26,675 nt of DNA from Clostridium sp. CAG:524 (GCA_000434555.1 FR880117.1:1-26675), one strand, 5' to 3'; counted from the first letter of the stretch, positions 15,325 through 23,232 are shown. The notes: generated by a model from the letters alone, not told the origin. Numbers and translations: made by a program.

Positions 15325-16753
15325 TCTTTTTCACCTCATTATCATAACTATACATATTTAATAATGCTTCTTTACTAATACCATTTACTCTTTCAAATTG
15401 TTTATTGTTACAAAATAGTTTAATTGAACTTTTTTCATCAATTATAATACCTCTTTCTGACAAAAATCTATATCTAGCATATACTAAATTTAAACTTAAC
15501 ATTAATTTAATTGGCTTTGCTTTTATACGATTACTTATTCCAATTGTATTATAGAAATTTAATTTTCTTCCTAAACTATCAGGTGCACTTGCTATTATTG
15601 ATGGTATTACTTTAAATGTATATAATATTTCATCATATGTGTAACCATGTTCTAAAAATATATTGATTTTATTTTTAATGTTATCTATTGATATACTAAG
15701 TACTGATGGAAATAATTTTATCATTTTGATAACTTCTTCTCTTGTGAATCCTAGTGATATCATATCTTCTATCTTAGTTTTAATATTATCTATTGAATAG
15801 CAAAATATTGTAGGCAATCTTTTAGATATCTTAATTATATCTATTTTACTATAGCCAAGTGTTCTAAATGCATCTATTTTAGCATTTATATTTTCTATAG
15901 ACATGCAAAGTACTACAGGGTATTTTAACATTAATGTATGTAATTCTTCTTTAGTAAATCCTATTTCTAGAAAATTATTAATTTTATCATTTATTGAATT
16001 TGGAGATAAATCAGCAAGAGTAGGGTTCTTTTTTAATATTTTAATAGCTTCTTCTTTTTTATAACCAAGTTGTACTAAATAGTTTATCATACCATAGTAT
16101 TTTGTAGACATAGTTTCTTCTACTGGCTTAGTAATTCTACTATTTGGAACTCTCTTTTTATTTGTTTTATATGGATACTTATTTATTAATTCTTCACTAG
16201 ATATGTTATATTTTTTTTGAAATTGTTTACTACGCATAAATAATTTACGATAACTTTTTTCATCAATAGTTACATCTTTTCCTTTTAAAAACATATATCT
16301 TGCGTATACTAGACTTAAGCTTGTTATTAAATGACTTGTATCTTTGATAAGTACATTATGTAATCCAATACTATTATAGAATTCTATTTTTTCTTTAATA
16401 TATTCTAATGATGTATTTAGAATTGCTGGATAATTAATAATCATTATTTTTACTTCTTCATAAGTATATCCAAGACTCATTAAATTATCAAATTTAGTTT
16501 TGATACTGTCTTGTTTATAACAATATATTTGAGGACATATAGTTGTTATTGATATAGTTTCAATTTTGCCAAATCCTAAACTTAATAAATAATTAAATTT
16601 ATCTATAATGCTTTTATTTGAATATGTAGCTATTATATTAGTCTTTCTATTAATTTTTAATATATCTTTTATGGTATATCCAAGTGATAATAATGTGTCT
16701 ATTTTATCATTAGTATATCCCATATCATTTAATATTTTATATTCTTCTTTCAT
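15308..16753 (-). CDS. mTERF-like helical-repeat protein (third gene of cluster)
   Basis: A 481-residue protein made of about eight repeats of 35-36 residues. A clear copy is EDMISLGFTREEVIKMIKLF followed by PSVLSISIDNIKNKI. The layout is two successive units: about three repeats plus a C-terminal module (FYNSIGLHNVL, LVYARYMFLKG, SEELINKYPY), then five repeats plus a second module (FYNTIGISNRI, LVYARYRFLSE, KEALLNMYSY). The pattern of two helices, an 'LGF/LGY' turn, a conserved Pro and then 'IL.S.ENI..KI' is the mTERF motif pattern. Known mTERF proteins form superhelical solenoids that bind organellar DNA or RNA. The ATG at 16753 follows AAGGGG; an ATG six codons upstream is less well placed. 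It overlaps the second gene by 17 bases. No signal peptide is seen, so it is presumably cytoplasmic. Confidence 0.7.
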   Translation of the reverse strand: MKEEYKILNDMGYTNDKIDTLLSLGYTIKDILKINRKTNIIATYSNKSIIDKFNYLLSLGFGKIETISITTICPQIYCYKQDSIKTKFDNLMSLGYTYEEVKIMIINYPAILNTSLEYIKEKIEFYNSIGLHNVLIKDTSHLITSLSLVYARYMFLKGKDVTIDEKSYRKLFMRSKQFQKKYNISSEELINKYPYKTNKKRVPNSRITKPVEETMSTKYYGMINYLVQLGYKKEEAIKILKKNPTLADLSPNSINDKINNFLEIGFTKEELHTLMLKYPVVLCMSIENINAKIDAFRTLGYSKIDIIKISKRLPTIFCYSIDNIKTKIEDMISLGFTREEVIKMIKLFPSVLSISIDNIKNKINIFLEHGYTYDEILYTFKVIPSIIASAPDSLGRKLNFYNTIGISNRIKAKPIKLMLSLNLVYARYRFLSERGIIIDEKSSIKLFCNNKQFERVNGISKEALLNMYSYDNEVKKNERNI

Positions 16754-18266
16754 CTTTAACCCCTTTTTCATATGGATATTTATTTATTAATTCTTCTTTT
16801 GTTATACCAAATCTATCATAAAATTGTTTATTACTATGATATAGTTTAGAGTAGTTATTCATATCTATATTAATTCCCATATCTTTATAAAACATATATC
16901 TAGCATATACGAGTTCTATACTCATCATTAGTTTTTTAGGATATTTAATAAATAGATCATGAAGACCAATTAAATTGTAGAATTCTATTTTCCCTTTTAT
17001 ATTTTCTAGTGAATAGCCAAATATTGAAGGCAAGTTTTTAACCATAAATAAAGTTTCATTATATGAGTAACCTAGTTTAGTGATACTATCTATTTTATTT
17101 TTAATATTTTCTATAGTAAGACCAAGTATTGATGGAAATGATTTTATTATATTTATTATATCTTTTTGTGAAAATCCAAGTTCTATTAAATTATTTATTT
17201 TGCTTATAATATTATCCATTGATATGCATAATATAGTAGGCATTTTTTTAATCATAAATAATACTTCTTTATATGTAAATCCTAGATTTATTAAGTCATT
17301 TATTCTTTTATTGAAACTATCTTTATGAACGCAAAGTAATGCAGGAAATCTTTTAAATAGATTAATTATTTCTTCATGTTTAAATCCAATATCTTTTAAA
17401 TTATTTATTTTATCATTTAATGAATTAATTGATAGGTCTGTTATAGTAGGATTTCTTTTAAGAATGAACCCGGCTTCTTTTTCTGTAAGACCAAGTGATA
17501 TAAGATAGTTTAACATTCTGTCATATTTAAATGATAAATTTCTTTTTGAATTATTTTTATCATTTGATATTTTACTATTACAATATTTATTTATTAATTC
17601 TTCTTTTGTTATATTGTATTTTCTTTCAAAATCTTTATTTTTTATAAATAGTAGGGTATAGTTATTTTTATCTATATTGATACCTATATTTTTATAAAAC
17701 ATATATCTTGCATATACTACTTTTAGACTTATCATAAGTTGCTTGGTATCACTTATTATTATATCCATAAGGTTGATACTTTTATAGAAATTTATTTTAT
17801 CATGCAAGTTTTCGGTAGACATACTAAGTATTGCTGGATAATTTTTAATCATATTTCTAACATTTGATAGTGTATATCCAAAAGACATAATATATTTAAT
17901 TTTATCTTCTATAGTTTCTATAGAAAAACTACATATAATAGGAAAGAATTTAGCTATATTTATAATTTCTTCCATTGTAAATCCAAGTGATAATATATAT
18001 TTTATTTTTTCTTTTATTTTTTCAGTTGATAATGTAAATATTTGAGGACATCTTCTAGTTATTTTGATAACGTCTTTCATTGTGAATCCTAAATTAAGTA
18101 AATTATCTATTTTATTTTTGATGCTAGATATTGAATTTGTTAAGAATACTGATGATCTTTTAATCATGTACCTTATGTCATTAGGTGTGTATCCAAGTGA
18201 TAATATATAATTTATTCTTTCACTATCAATATTAGTATTACTTAATTCTTTATATAAATCTTCCAT
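16737..18266 (-). CDS. mTERF-like helical-repeat protein (second gene of cluster)
   Basis: The largest member, 509 residues, with about nine repeats in two units. Unit 1 (about 14-225) has four repeats, for example KYILSLGFTMEEIINIAKFF, and ends in a C-terminal module (LKVVYARYMFYKNIGIN; KEELINKYC). Unit 2 (about 250-500) has five repeats, for example NNLIELGFSQKDIINIIKSF followed by PSILGLTIENIKNKI, and a second module (IELVYARYMFYKDMGIN; KEELINKYPY). The first repeat of unit 2 has the variant RNPTITDLSINSLNDKI, also seen in the third gene as KNPTLADLSPNSINDKI, so the units are orthologous between paralogues. The ATG at 18266 follows GAGGAAT and lies 4 bases after the first gene's stop. Nucleic-acid binding is inferred from the mTERF resemblance only. 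Confidence 0.72.
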   Translation of the reverse strand: MEDLYKELSNTNIDSERINYILSLGYTPNDIRYMIKRSSVFLTNSISSIKNKIDNLLNLGFTMKDVIKITRRCPQIFTLSTEKIKEKIKYILSLGFTMEEIINIAKFFPIICSFSIETIEDKIKYIMSFGYTLSNVRNMIKNYPAILSMSTENLHDKINFYKSINLMDIIISDTKQLMISLKVVYARYMFYKNIGINIDKNNYTLLFIKNKDFERKYNITKEELINKYCNSKISNDKNNSKRNLSFKYDRMLNYLISLGLTEKEAGFILKRNPTITDLSINSLNDKINNLKDIGFKHEEIINLFKRFPALLCVHKDSFNKRINDLINLGFTYKEVLFMIKKMPTILCISMDNIISKINNLIELGFSQKDIINIIKSFPSILGLTIENIKNKIDSITKLGYSYNETLFMVKNLPSIFGYSLENIKGKIEFYNLIGLHDLFIKYPKKLMMSIELVYARYMFYKDMGINIDMNNYSKLYHSNKQFYDRFGITKEELINKYPYEKGVKDERRI

Positions 18267-18270
18267 ATGG

Positions 18271-19194
18271 TTATTCCTCTATTAATTTCATTTCTTTATT
18301 ACTTCTTTTATCATAATCATAAGTATTTATAAGCGTTTCATTAGAAATAGAATACATTTGTTTAAATTGTTTATCACTTAAGAATAATTTACCTACACAT
18401 TCTTTACTAAAATAAATACCATTTCTTTTAAATAACATATATCTTGCATATGCAAGTCTAACACTCATCATTAAATATAATGGTCTTTTAACTATAATGT
18501 CATGTAGACCAATTGAGTCATAAAATTGTACTTTAGAATTAATATTTTCAATACTAAGACTAATTAATGGAGGATATTTTTTAATCATATATATGACTTC
18601 TTCCATTGTAAATCCAAGAGAAACTATATTATTAACTTTATTAACTATATTATTAGGCGACATCGTAATTACTGCTGGAAATTTTAAGATTATATTTAGT
18701 ATTTCTTCTTTAGTAAATCCTAAACTTAAAAATAACTTTATTTTTGAAATAATATTTTCAATTGATAATGTTAATATACTAGGAGTGCTTTTAATTATTT
18801 TTATTATATTTTTATTTGAAAATCCAATATCTTTTAGATCATTTATTTTTTTCTTTAATGAATTAAATGAATAGGTTGATAGAAATGATGTTCTTTTATT
18901 TATTGATATAATATCATCCATTTGAAATCCAAAATCTAATAGATACTTATATTTAGATATAGTATTTTCTTCTGATAAGGTTAATATTTGTGGAAATGCA
19001 TTTACTATTTCAATTATATCTTTTTTAGAGATACCAAAATTCATTAATGCGTTTAATTTTCTTTCAATAGTTTCTTTTTTGAATCCAGTTAATACATTAC
19101 TTTTTTTATACATTCTAGTGATATCTTCATTAGTGAATCCATAAGATAATAAGTATTCATTTCTTTCGTTACTTGACATAATACTTTTTTTCAT
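18271..19194 (-). CDS. mTERF-like helical-repeat protein (first gene of cluster)
   Basis: A 307-residue protein with six clear repeats of about 35 residues and one C-terminal module. Typical copies are KLFLSLGFTKEEILNIILKF followed by PAVITMSPNNIVNKV, and NNIVSLGFTMEEVIYMIKKY followed by PPLISLSIENINSKV. The module is FYDSIGLHDIIVKRP, LAYARYMLFKRNGIY, SNETLINTYDYDK. It thus represents one unit of the two-unit proteins downstream. I chose ATG at 19194, which sits behind GTGAGGGG; the in-frame GTG at 19206 is part of that ribosome binding site. Its promoter (19221-19249) lies just after the sigK-like gene. Repeat number, helix pattern and conserved Pro all fit mTERF solenoids. Other alpha-solenoid families cannot be fully excluded without a profile search. 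Confidence 0.72.
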   Translation of the reverse strand: MKKSIMSSNERNEYLLSYGFTNEDITRMYKKSNVLTGFKKETIERKLNALMNFGISKKDIIEIVNAFPQILTLSEENTISKYKYLLDFGFQMDDIISINKRTSFLSTYSFNSLKKKINDLKDIGFSNKNIIKIIKSTPSILTLSIENIISKIKLFLSLGFTKEEILNIILKFPAVITMSPNNIVNKVNNIVSLGFTMEEVIYMIKKYPPLISLSIENINSKVQFYDSIGLHDIIVKRPLYLMMSVRLAYARYMLFKRNGIYFSKECVGKLFLSDKQFKQMYSISNETLINTYDYDKRSNKEMKLIEE

Positions 19195-19220
19195 AAAACC
19201 CCTCACTTAAAAATGGTTAT

Positions 19221-19249
19221 ATGATACCAAAAAAGTGTTCGAAAGTCAA
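19221..19249 (-). promoter_or_regulatory. Promoter of the mTERF-like operon
   Basis: On the minus strand: TTGACT (19249-19244), a 17-base spacer, and TATCAT (19226-19221) with an upstream TGG. This is a near-consensus housekeeping promoter. Its start would be near 19214, followed by GTGAGGGG and the ATG at 19194. It sits in the 57-base gap after the sigK-like stop. Confidence 0.75.
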
Positions 19250-19262
19250 TATTTATGTACTT

Positions 19263-19955
19263 TTAAATGTTGTTGTTTCTGATAAATTCACGTAACATTT
19301 TTATCAATGCTCTTTTTTCTATTCTTGAAACATAACTTCTTGATATATGTAATTTTTTAGATATTTCTTTTTGCGTTTTTTCTTCTTCATTCAATAGGCC
19401 ATATCTCATTTTAATAATTTCTAGTTCTCTTTTGTTGAGTACATTTAGGTATTTAGATAAACTTCTTATGTTATCTTTAAACTCTATAGTATTTTCTATA
19501 TTTATACTATTTTCTTTTAGTACATCCATAAGTGTAATATCTCCGCCATCTTTATCATGACCGATAATATCTTCAAGGCTTATGTTGTTATTGTATTTTT
19601 TGTTACTTCTAAAGTACATTAATATCTCATTTTCGGCACATTTAGCTGCATAAGTTGTAAGTTTAACACCTTTATTTATACTATAAGAATCTATTCCTTT
19701 TATAAGTCCTATTGTTCCTATACTAATTAGATCGTCAGCTGAAATATCTTTAGTTTCATACTTTTTTACTATATGAGCAACTAATCTTAAATTATGTTCA
19801 ATTAGTTTATTACGAGATTCCTTATCTCCTTTAAGAAGTCCTTCTATACATTTATTTTCTTCTTCACTGCTTAATGGTTTATCAAATACATTAAGACTAT
19901 AACTAGTTGTGAGTATCATCATATTTTTTAAGAATTCTTTTATTTTATTAAACAA
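19263..19955 (-). CDS. sigK: Sporulation-type sigma factor, pro-sigma-K-like
   Basis: A sigma-70 factor of the SigK/SigE group. The wording is closest to sigma-K, the late mother-cell factor of endospore formation: LIEHNLRLVAHIVKKYE, DLISIGTIGLIKGIDSYS, LTTYAAKCAENEILMYFR, and HISRSYVSRIEKRALIKML in region 4.2. The first residues LFNKIKEFLKNMMILTTSY followed by SLNVFDKPLS parallel the Bacillus pro-sigma-K leader (VFLVSY...FPQPLS), in which SpoIVFB cuts before the Tyr. A matching site between Ser and Tyr is visible here. An upstream GTG (19964) overlaps the AGGTG ribosome binding site, so TTG at 19955 is the likelier start; an ATG at 19922 would lose most of the leader. The gene is intact, with no skin-type insertion. 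It lies just upstream of the mTERF-like operon. Confidence 0.85.
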   Translation of the reverse strand: MFNKIKEFLKNMMILTTSYSLNVFDKPLSSEEENKCIEGLLKGDKESRNKLIEHNLRLVAHIVKKYETKDISADDLISIGTIGLIKGIDSYSINKGVKLTTYAAKCAENEILMYFRSNKKYNNNISLEDIIGHDKDGGDITLMDVLKENSINIENTIEFKDNIRSLSKYLNVLNKRELEIIKMRYGLLNEEEKTQKEISKKLHISRSYVSRIEKRALIKMLREFIRNNNI

Positions 19956-20013
19956 ATCAATCACCTAATTAATAATATGTAAAGCGAACAAATTAATGCA
20001 TTTCTTATTAGAT

Positions 20014-20028
20014 GTAGGTAATACCTAC
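20014..20028. promoter_or_regulatory. 15-bp perfect palindrome between sigK and nrdD
   Basis: GTAGGTAATACCTAC: 7-base arms around a single central A. A hairpin would have only five base pairs, so an operator for a dimeric regulator is more likely than a terminator, although a T-rich stretch follows. It lies about 83 bases upstream of the nrdD -35 and about 50 bases from the sigK start. It does not match the NrdR box as I know it. Confidence 0.45.
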
Positions 20029-20110
20029 GTTTATGTTTTTTGGAACAAAAAATTTGAAAAAGTCAAGATGTAAAATTTTATATTTTTTAAAAAAAATACA
20101 TCAAAAAACA

Positions 20111-20139
20111 TTTACAAATATTTATAAGCGTGCTACCAT
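20111..20139 (+). promoter_or_regulatory. Promoter of the nrdD operon
   Basis: TTTACA (20111-20116), a 17-base spacer, and TACCAT (20134-20139) with extended TGC (20131-20133). The start would be near 20146, and GGTGAGG precedes the ATG at 20180. Confidence 0.65.
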
Positions 20140-20179
20140 TATGTTGGTAATAAGAAAAAGTGAAGGTGAGGTAAAAGAA

Positions 20180-22453
20180 ATGGAAAAAGATTTCCTAGAT
20201 GACTTAGTAGTTGTCAAAAGAAGTGGTCAGAGGGTTAGTTTTAATGATGCTAAAATTGCTTTAGCAGTTAAAAAAGGTTTTGATAGTGTATATGAAGAAT
20301 ATGATGAAAAGAACGTATACAAAGTTAAAGAGAAAGTTTTAGATCATATAAGAAAAGAATACAAAGATAGAAAAACTATTGGAGTAGAAGATGTATCTGA
20401 TATAATTGAAGAAGTACTAAAGAAACTTAAATATGATGAAGTATATGAATCATTTAAGAATTATAGAGAAAGAAGAGATGCATCAAGAGAAGCATTTGTA
20501 GTTAAACAACAACATAAGTTTGTTAAAGCAATTGAATCTTTAGGACTTAAGAGTGCTACTGAAGAAAATTCAAAAAGAGAGAATGCTAATGTTGATGGAG
20601 ATGGCCCAATGGGAACGATGCTTCACTTTGGTTCAACTGTTTCAAGAGAATTTGCTAAAGCATATTTAATGGATGCTAAATATAGTAGAGCTCATGATGA
20701 AGGAGCAATTCATATTCATGATTTAGATTTTTGGGCTATGGGTACTACTACTTGTATGCAAATAGATTTAAATAAATTATTTAAAAATGGATTTTCAACA
20801 GGACATGGATACCTTAGAACACCAAATAGTATTGGAAGTTATAGTGCACTTGCAGCAATAGCTATTCAAGCAAATCAAAATGAACAACATGGAGGACAAA
20901 GTATACCAGCATTTGATTATTATATGGCTCCTGGAGTACTTAAAACATTTAAAAAAGAATTTAAACAAGCAATATATAATTATTTAGATTTTGAAGGATT
21001 TAAAGAATTAATTAATTTTAATAAAGTAACTGATATTATTGATAAATTAGATACTATAGAAGTAGATTTAAGTGTATTTGATGAATTTATGTCAAAGAGT
21101 ACAAGACTTAAAGAAATATTTGAAAGTTCTTATGATAATGCAATGAAGAGAACTGATAGAGCTACTTATCAAGCAATGGAAGCATTTATTCATAATTTAA
21201 ATACAATGCATAGTAGAGCAGGTGCTCAAGTTCCATTTAGTTCAGTTAATTTTGGTACTGATACTAGTGAGGAAGGAAGAATGGTTGTTAAAAACTATTT
21301 ACTAGCAACAGAAGCAGGACTTGGTCATGGTGAAACTCCAATATTCCCAATATCTATTTTCAAAGTAAAAGAAGGAGTTAACTATTTCAAAGAAGATAAA
21401 AACTATGATTTATTTAGACTTGCATGTAGAGTATCTGCTAAAAGATTATTTCCTAACTTCTCATTTATAGATGCACCTTATAATAAGAAATATTATGTAG
21501 AAGGTGACTATAATACTGAAGTAGGATACATGGGTTGTAGAACAAGAGTTCTTGCTAATGTATGTGGTCCATCTATAACACCAGGACGTGGAAATTTGAG
21601 TTTCACATCAATTAATTTACCTAGACTTGGTATTAAATATGGTATTGCTTTAGGTGAACGTGATAAAGCTGATATGAAAGCATTCTATAAAGAACTTGAT
21701 GAAACAATGGATTTAGTAAAAGGACAATTACTTCAAAGATTTGAATGTCAATGTTCAAAATCAAAAGCTAACTTTAAATTCTTACTTGGTTCAGGCGTTT
21801 GGTTAAATAGTGAAAAGTTAGAAAATAATAGTAAACTTAGAACAGTACTTAAACATGGTACACTTTCAATAGGATTTATTGGTCTTGCTGAAACATTAAA
21901 AGCACTTATTGGTGAGCATCATGGTGAAAGTGAAAAAGCACAAAAGTTAGGACTTGAAATAATAGGTCATATGAGAAAAAAATGTGATGAATACACTAAA
22001 GAATATAATTTAAACTTTACATGTCTTGCAACTCCAGCAGAAGGTCTATCAGGTAGATTTGTTGCAATAGATAGATCAATTTATGGAAAGATTAAAGGCG
22101 TAACAGATAGAGATTATTATACTAATTCATTCCATGTACCAGTTTATTATAAGACAAGTGTTAAACATAAACTTGAAGTTGAAGGTAAATATCATGAACT
22201 TACTAATGCTGGTCATATTAGTTATATAGAACTTGATGGAGACACTGTTAATAATGTTGATGCGTTTGAAGCAGTTGTTAGAATTATGCATGATTGTGGC
22301 ATTGGTTATGGAGCAATAAATCACCCTGTTGATAGAGATCCAGTTTGTGGATATGTTGGTGTTATTAAAGACGTTTGTCCTAGATGTGGTAGACACGAAG
22401 GAGAAGGCGTTGAAATGGAAAAAGTAACATGTTTTGATTGTAATGGAAGATAG
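20180..22453 (+). CDS. nrdD: Anaerobic (class III) ribonucleoside-triphosphate reductase, body without glycyl-radical tail
   Basis: NrdD reduces ribonucleoside triphosphates to deoxy forms without oxygen, using a glycyl radical installed by NrdG. The 757-residue product begins with an ATP-cone (about 8-100: VVKRSGQRVSFNDAKIALAV) for allosteric control. The catalytic barrel follows, with segments such as GAIHIHDLDFWAMGTTTCMQ and NEQHGGQSIPAFDYYMAPG. It ends in a Cys4 zinc site (C733/C736 in CPRCG and C751/C754 in CFDCNGR). The usual C-terminal glycyl-radical segment (R..GY) is absent. It is encoded by the next small gene, in another frame, 16 bases downstream. The ATG at 20180 follows GGTGAGG; an earlier in-frame ATG at 20033 lies upstream of the promoter. 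Confidence 0.93.
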   Translation: MEKDFLDDLVVVKRSGQRVSFNDAKIALAVKKGFDSVYEEYDEKNVYKVKEKVLDHIRKEYKDRKTIGVEDVSDIIEEVLKKLKYDEVYESFKNYRERRDASREAFVVKQQHKFVKAIESLGLKSATEENSKRENANVDGDGPMGTMLHFGSTVSREFAKAYLMDAKYSRAHDEGAIHIHDLDFWAMGTTTCMQIDLNKLFKNGFSTGHGYLRTPNSIGSYSALAAIAIQANQNEQHGGQSIPAFDYYMAPGVLKTFKKEFKQAIYNYLDFEGFKELINFNKVTDIIDKLDTIEVDLSVFDEFMSKSTRLKEIFESSYDNAMKRTDRATYQAMEAFIHNLNTMHSRAGAQVPFSSVNFGTDTSEEGRMVVKNYLLATEAGLGHGETPIFPISIFKVKEGVNYFKEDKNYDLFRLACRVSAKRLFPNFSFIDAPYNKKYYVEGDYNTEVGYMGCRTRVLANVCGPSITPGRGNLSFTSINLPRLGIKYGIALGERDKADMKAFYKELDETMDLVKGQLLQRFECQCSKSKANFKFLLGSGVWLNSEKLENNSKLRTVLKHGTLSIGFIGLAETLKALIGEHHGESEKAQKLGLEIIGHMRKKCDEYTKEYNLNFTCLATPAEGLSGRFVAIDRSIYGKIKGVTDRDYYTNSFHVPVYYKTSVKHKLEVEGKYHELTNAGHISYIELDGDTVNNVDAFEAVVRIMHDCGIGYGAINHPVDRDPVCGYVGVIKDVCPRCGRHEGEGVEMEKVTCFDCNGR

Positions 22454-22469
22454 AAAGGAAGGATTAAAG

Positions 22470-22628
22470 ATGGATAAAGAAGTTAAAAAAAGTAAAAAAA
22501 TGGTTGGTGAAGGTGTAGGATTTGAAAGAATTAGAAGAATCACTGGATACCTAGTTGGAACTTTAGATAGATTTAATAATGCTAAAAAAGCAGAAGTAAA
22601 CGATAGAGTAACTCATGCAACAAAGTAA
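22470..22628 (+). CDS. Stand-alone glycyl-radical domain of NrdD
   Basis: A 52-residue basic peptide containing FERIRRITGYLVGTLDRFNN and ending AEVNDRVTH. The 'RR.x.GYL.....N.....E...RV.H' pattern is the C-terminal glycyl-radical loop of class III ribonucleotide reductases, with G26 of TGY as the predicted radical residue. In the fused NrdD proteins I know, this segment directly follows the zinc site; here it has its own ATG and a good ribosome binding site (AGGAAGG, 22457-22463). It starts 16 bases after the nrdD stop and overlaps nrdG by 14 bases, so all three are translated together. It should dock on NrdD in trans, much as GrcA/YfiD supplies a radical domain to pyruvate formate-lyase. A recent frameshift that split one gene, or a programmed frameshift, is the alternative. 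Confidence 0.8.
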   Translation: MDKEVKKSKKMVGEGVGFERIRRITGYLVGTLDRFNNAKKAEVNDRVTHATK

Positions 22629-23184
22629 AGAGTATATCCGCTTAGCAGCAGATCTTCAAAGTGATTCAATAGTTGATGGTCCAGGGTTAAGGGCAGTTGT
22701 ATGGACACAAGGTTGTTCTCATAATTGTAAGGGCTGTCAAAATCCAACTACACATGACTTTAATGGTGGTGGACTAGTGCCAATTAAAATGGTATGTGAT
22801 GCGATAGATGAACTTGAATATCATACTGGAATAACATTTAGTGGCGGAGATCCAATGTTCCAACCAGTTGCTTGTAATGAAATTGCAAAGTATGCTAAAA
22901 GTAAAGGTTATAATATTTGGGTATATACAGGATTTACTTTTGAAGAGTTAATTGAAATGTCAGAAAAGAATCCTATTTATACTGAATTTCTACATAATAT
23001 AGATGTTTTAGTAGATGGTAAATTTATATTAGAACAAAGAGATTTATCACTTCTATTTAGAGGATCATCTAATCAAAGATTAATTGATATAAAAAAAACA
23101 TTTATGAATGGTGAAGTAACTTTACTTGATGAATATGTTTATAATGAACAAAAAATGTTTGAAAAAGAGCCTATGTTTGTATAG
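22615..23184 (+). CDS. nrdG: Anaerobic ribonucleotide reductase activating protein (radical SAM)
   Basis: NrdG uses a [4Fe-4S] cluster and S-adenosylmethionine to place the radical on the glycine of NrdD. The cluster motif CxxxCxxC is present as C34-C38-C41 (CSHNCKGC), preceded by DGPGLRAVVWTQG and followed by the SAM-binding TFSGGDPMFQP. At 189 residues it is slightly longer than the usual 150-180. The start overlaps the glycyl-radical peptide gene by 14 bases and has no clear ribosome binding site, so translation probably depends on coupling. The stop TAG lies in the loop side of a terminator that also carries the next promoter's -35. Confidence 0.94.
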   Translation: MQQSKEYIRLAADLQSDSIVDGPGLRAVVWTQGCSHNCKGCQNPTTHDFNGGGLVPIKMVCDAIDELEYHTGITFSGGDPMFQPVACNEIAKYAKSKGYNIWVYTGFTFEELIEMSEKNPIYTEFLHNIDVLVDGKFILEQRDLSLLFRGSSNQRLIDIKKTFMNGEVTLLDEYVYNEQKMFEKEPMFV

Positions 23185-23192
23185 ACTCTTTT
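23163..23192 (+). terminator. Terminator of the nrdD-nrdG operon
   Basis: AAAAGAG (23163-23169) pairs with CTCTTTT (23186-23192). Inside, CTAT pairs with ATAG across one C/A mismatch. The nrdG TAG is part of the inner stem. Confidence 0.65.
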
Positions 23193-23210
23193 GTTTTGAA
23201 ATGATATACT
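23182..23210 (+). promoter_or_regulatory. Promoter of the membrane-anchored protein gene
   Basis: TAGACT (23182-23187), a 17-base spacer, and TATACT (23205-23210) with extended TGA (23202-23204). The -35 begins on the nrdG stop codon. AGAAGGATAAAG precedes the ATG at 23233. Confidence 0.6.
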
Positions 23211-23232
23211 TAATATAGAAAGAAGGATAAAG

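Noticed and set aside
14932..19194. The repeats could be read as leucine-rich repeats or a DNA-level tandem array.
   Set aside because: The period is 35-36 residues with a helical pattern and a conserved Pro, not the 20-29 residues of LRRs. The DNA copies have diverged too far for a recent tandem array.
19965..19979. CATATTAT on the minus strand before sigK looks like a sigma-E -10 box.
   Set aside because: The transcript would start inside the AGGTG ribosome binding site, and the -35 match is poor. The sigK promoter remains unassigned.
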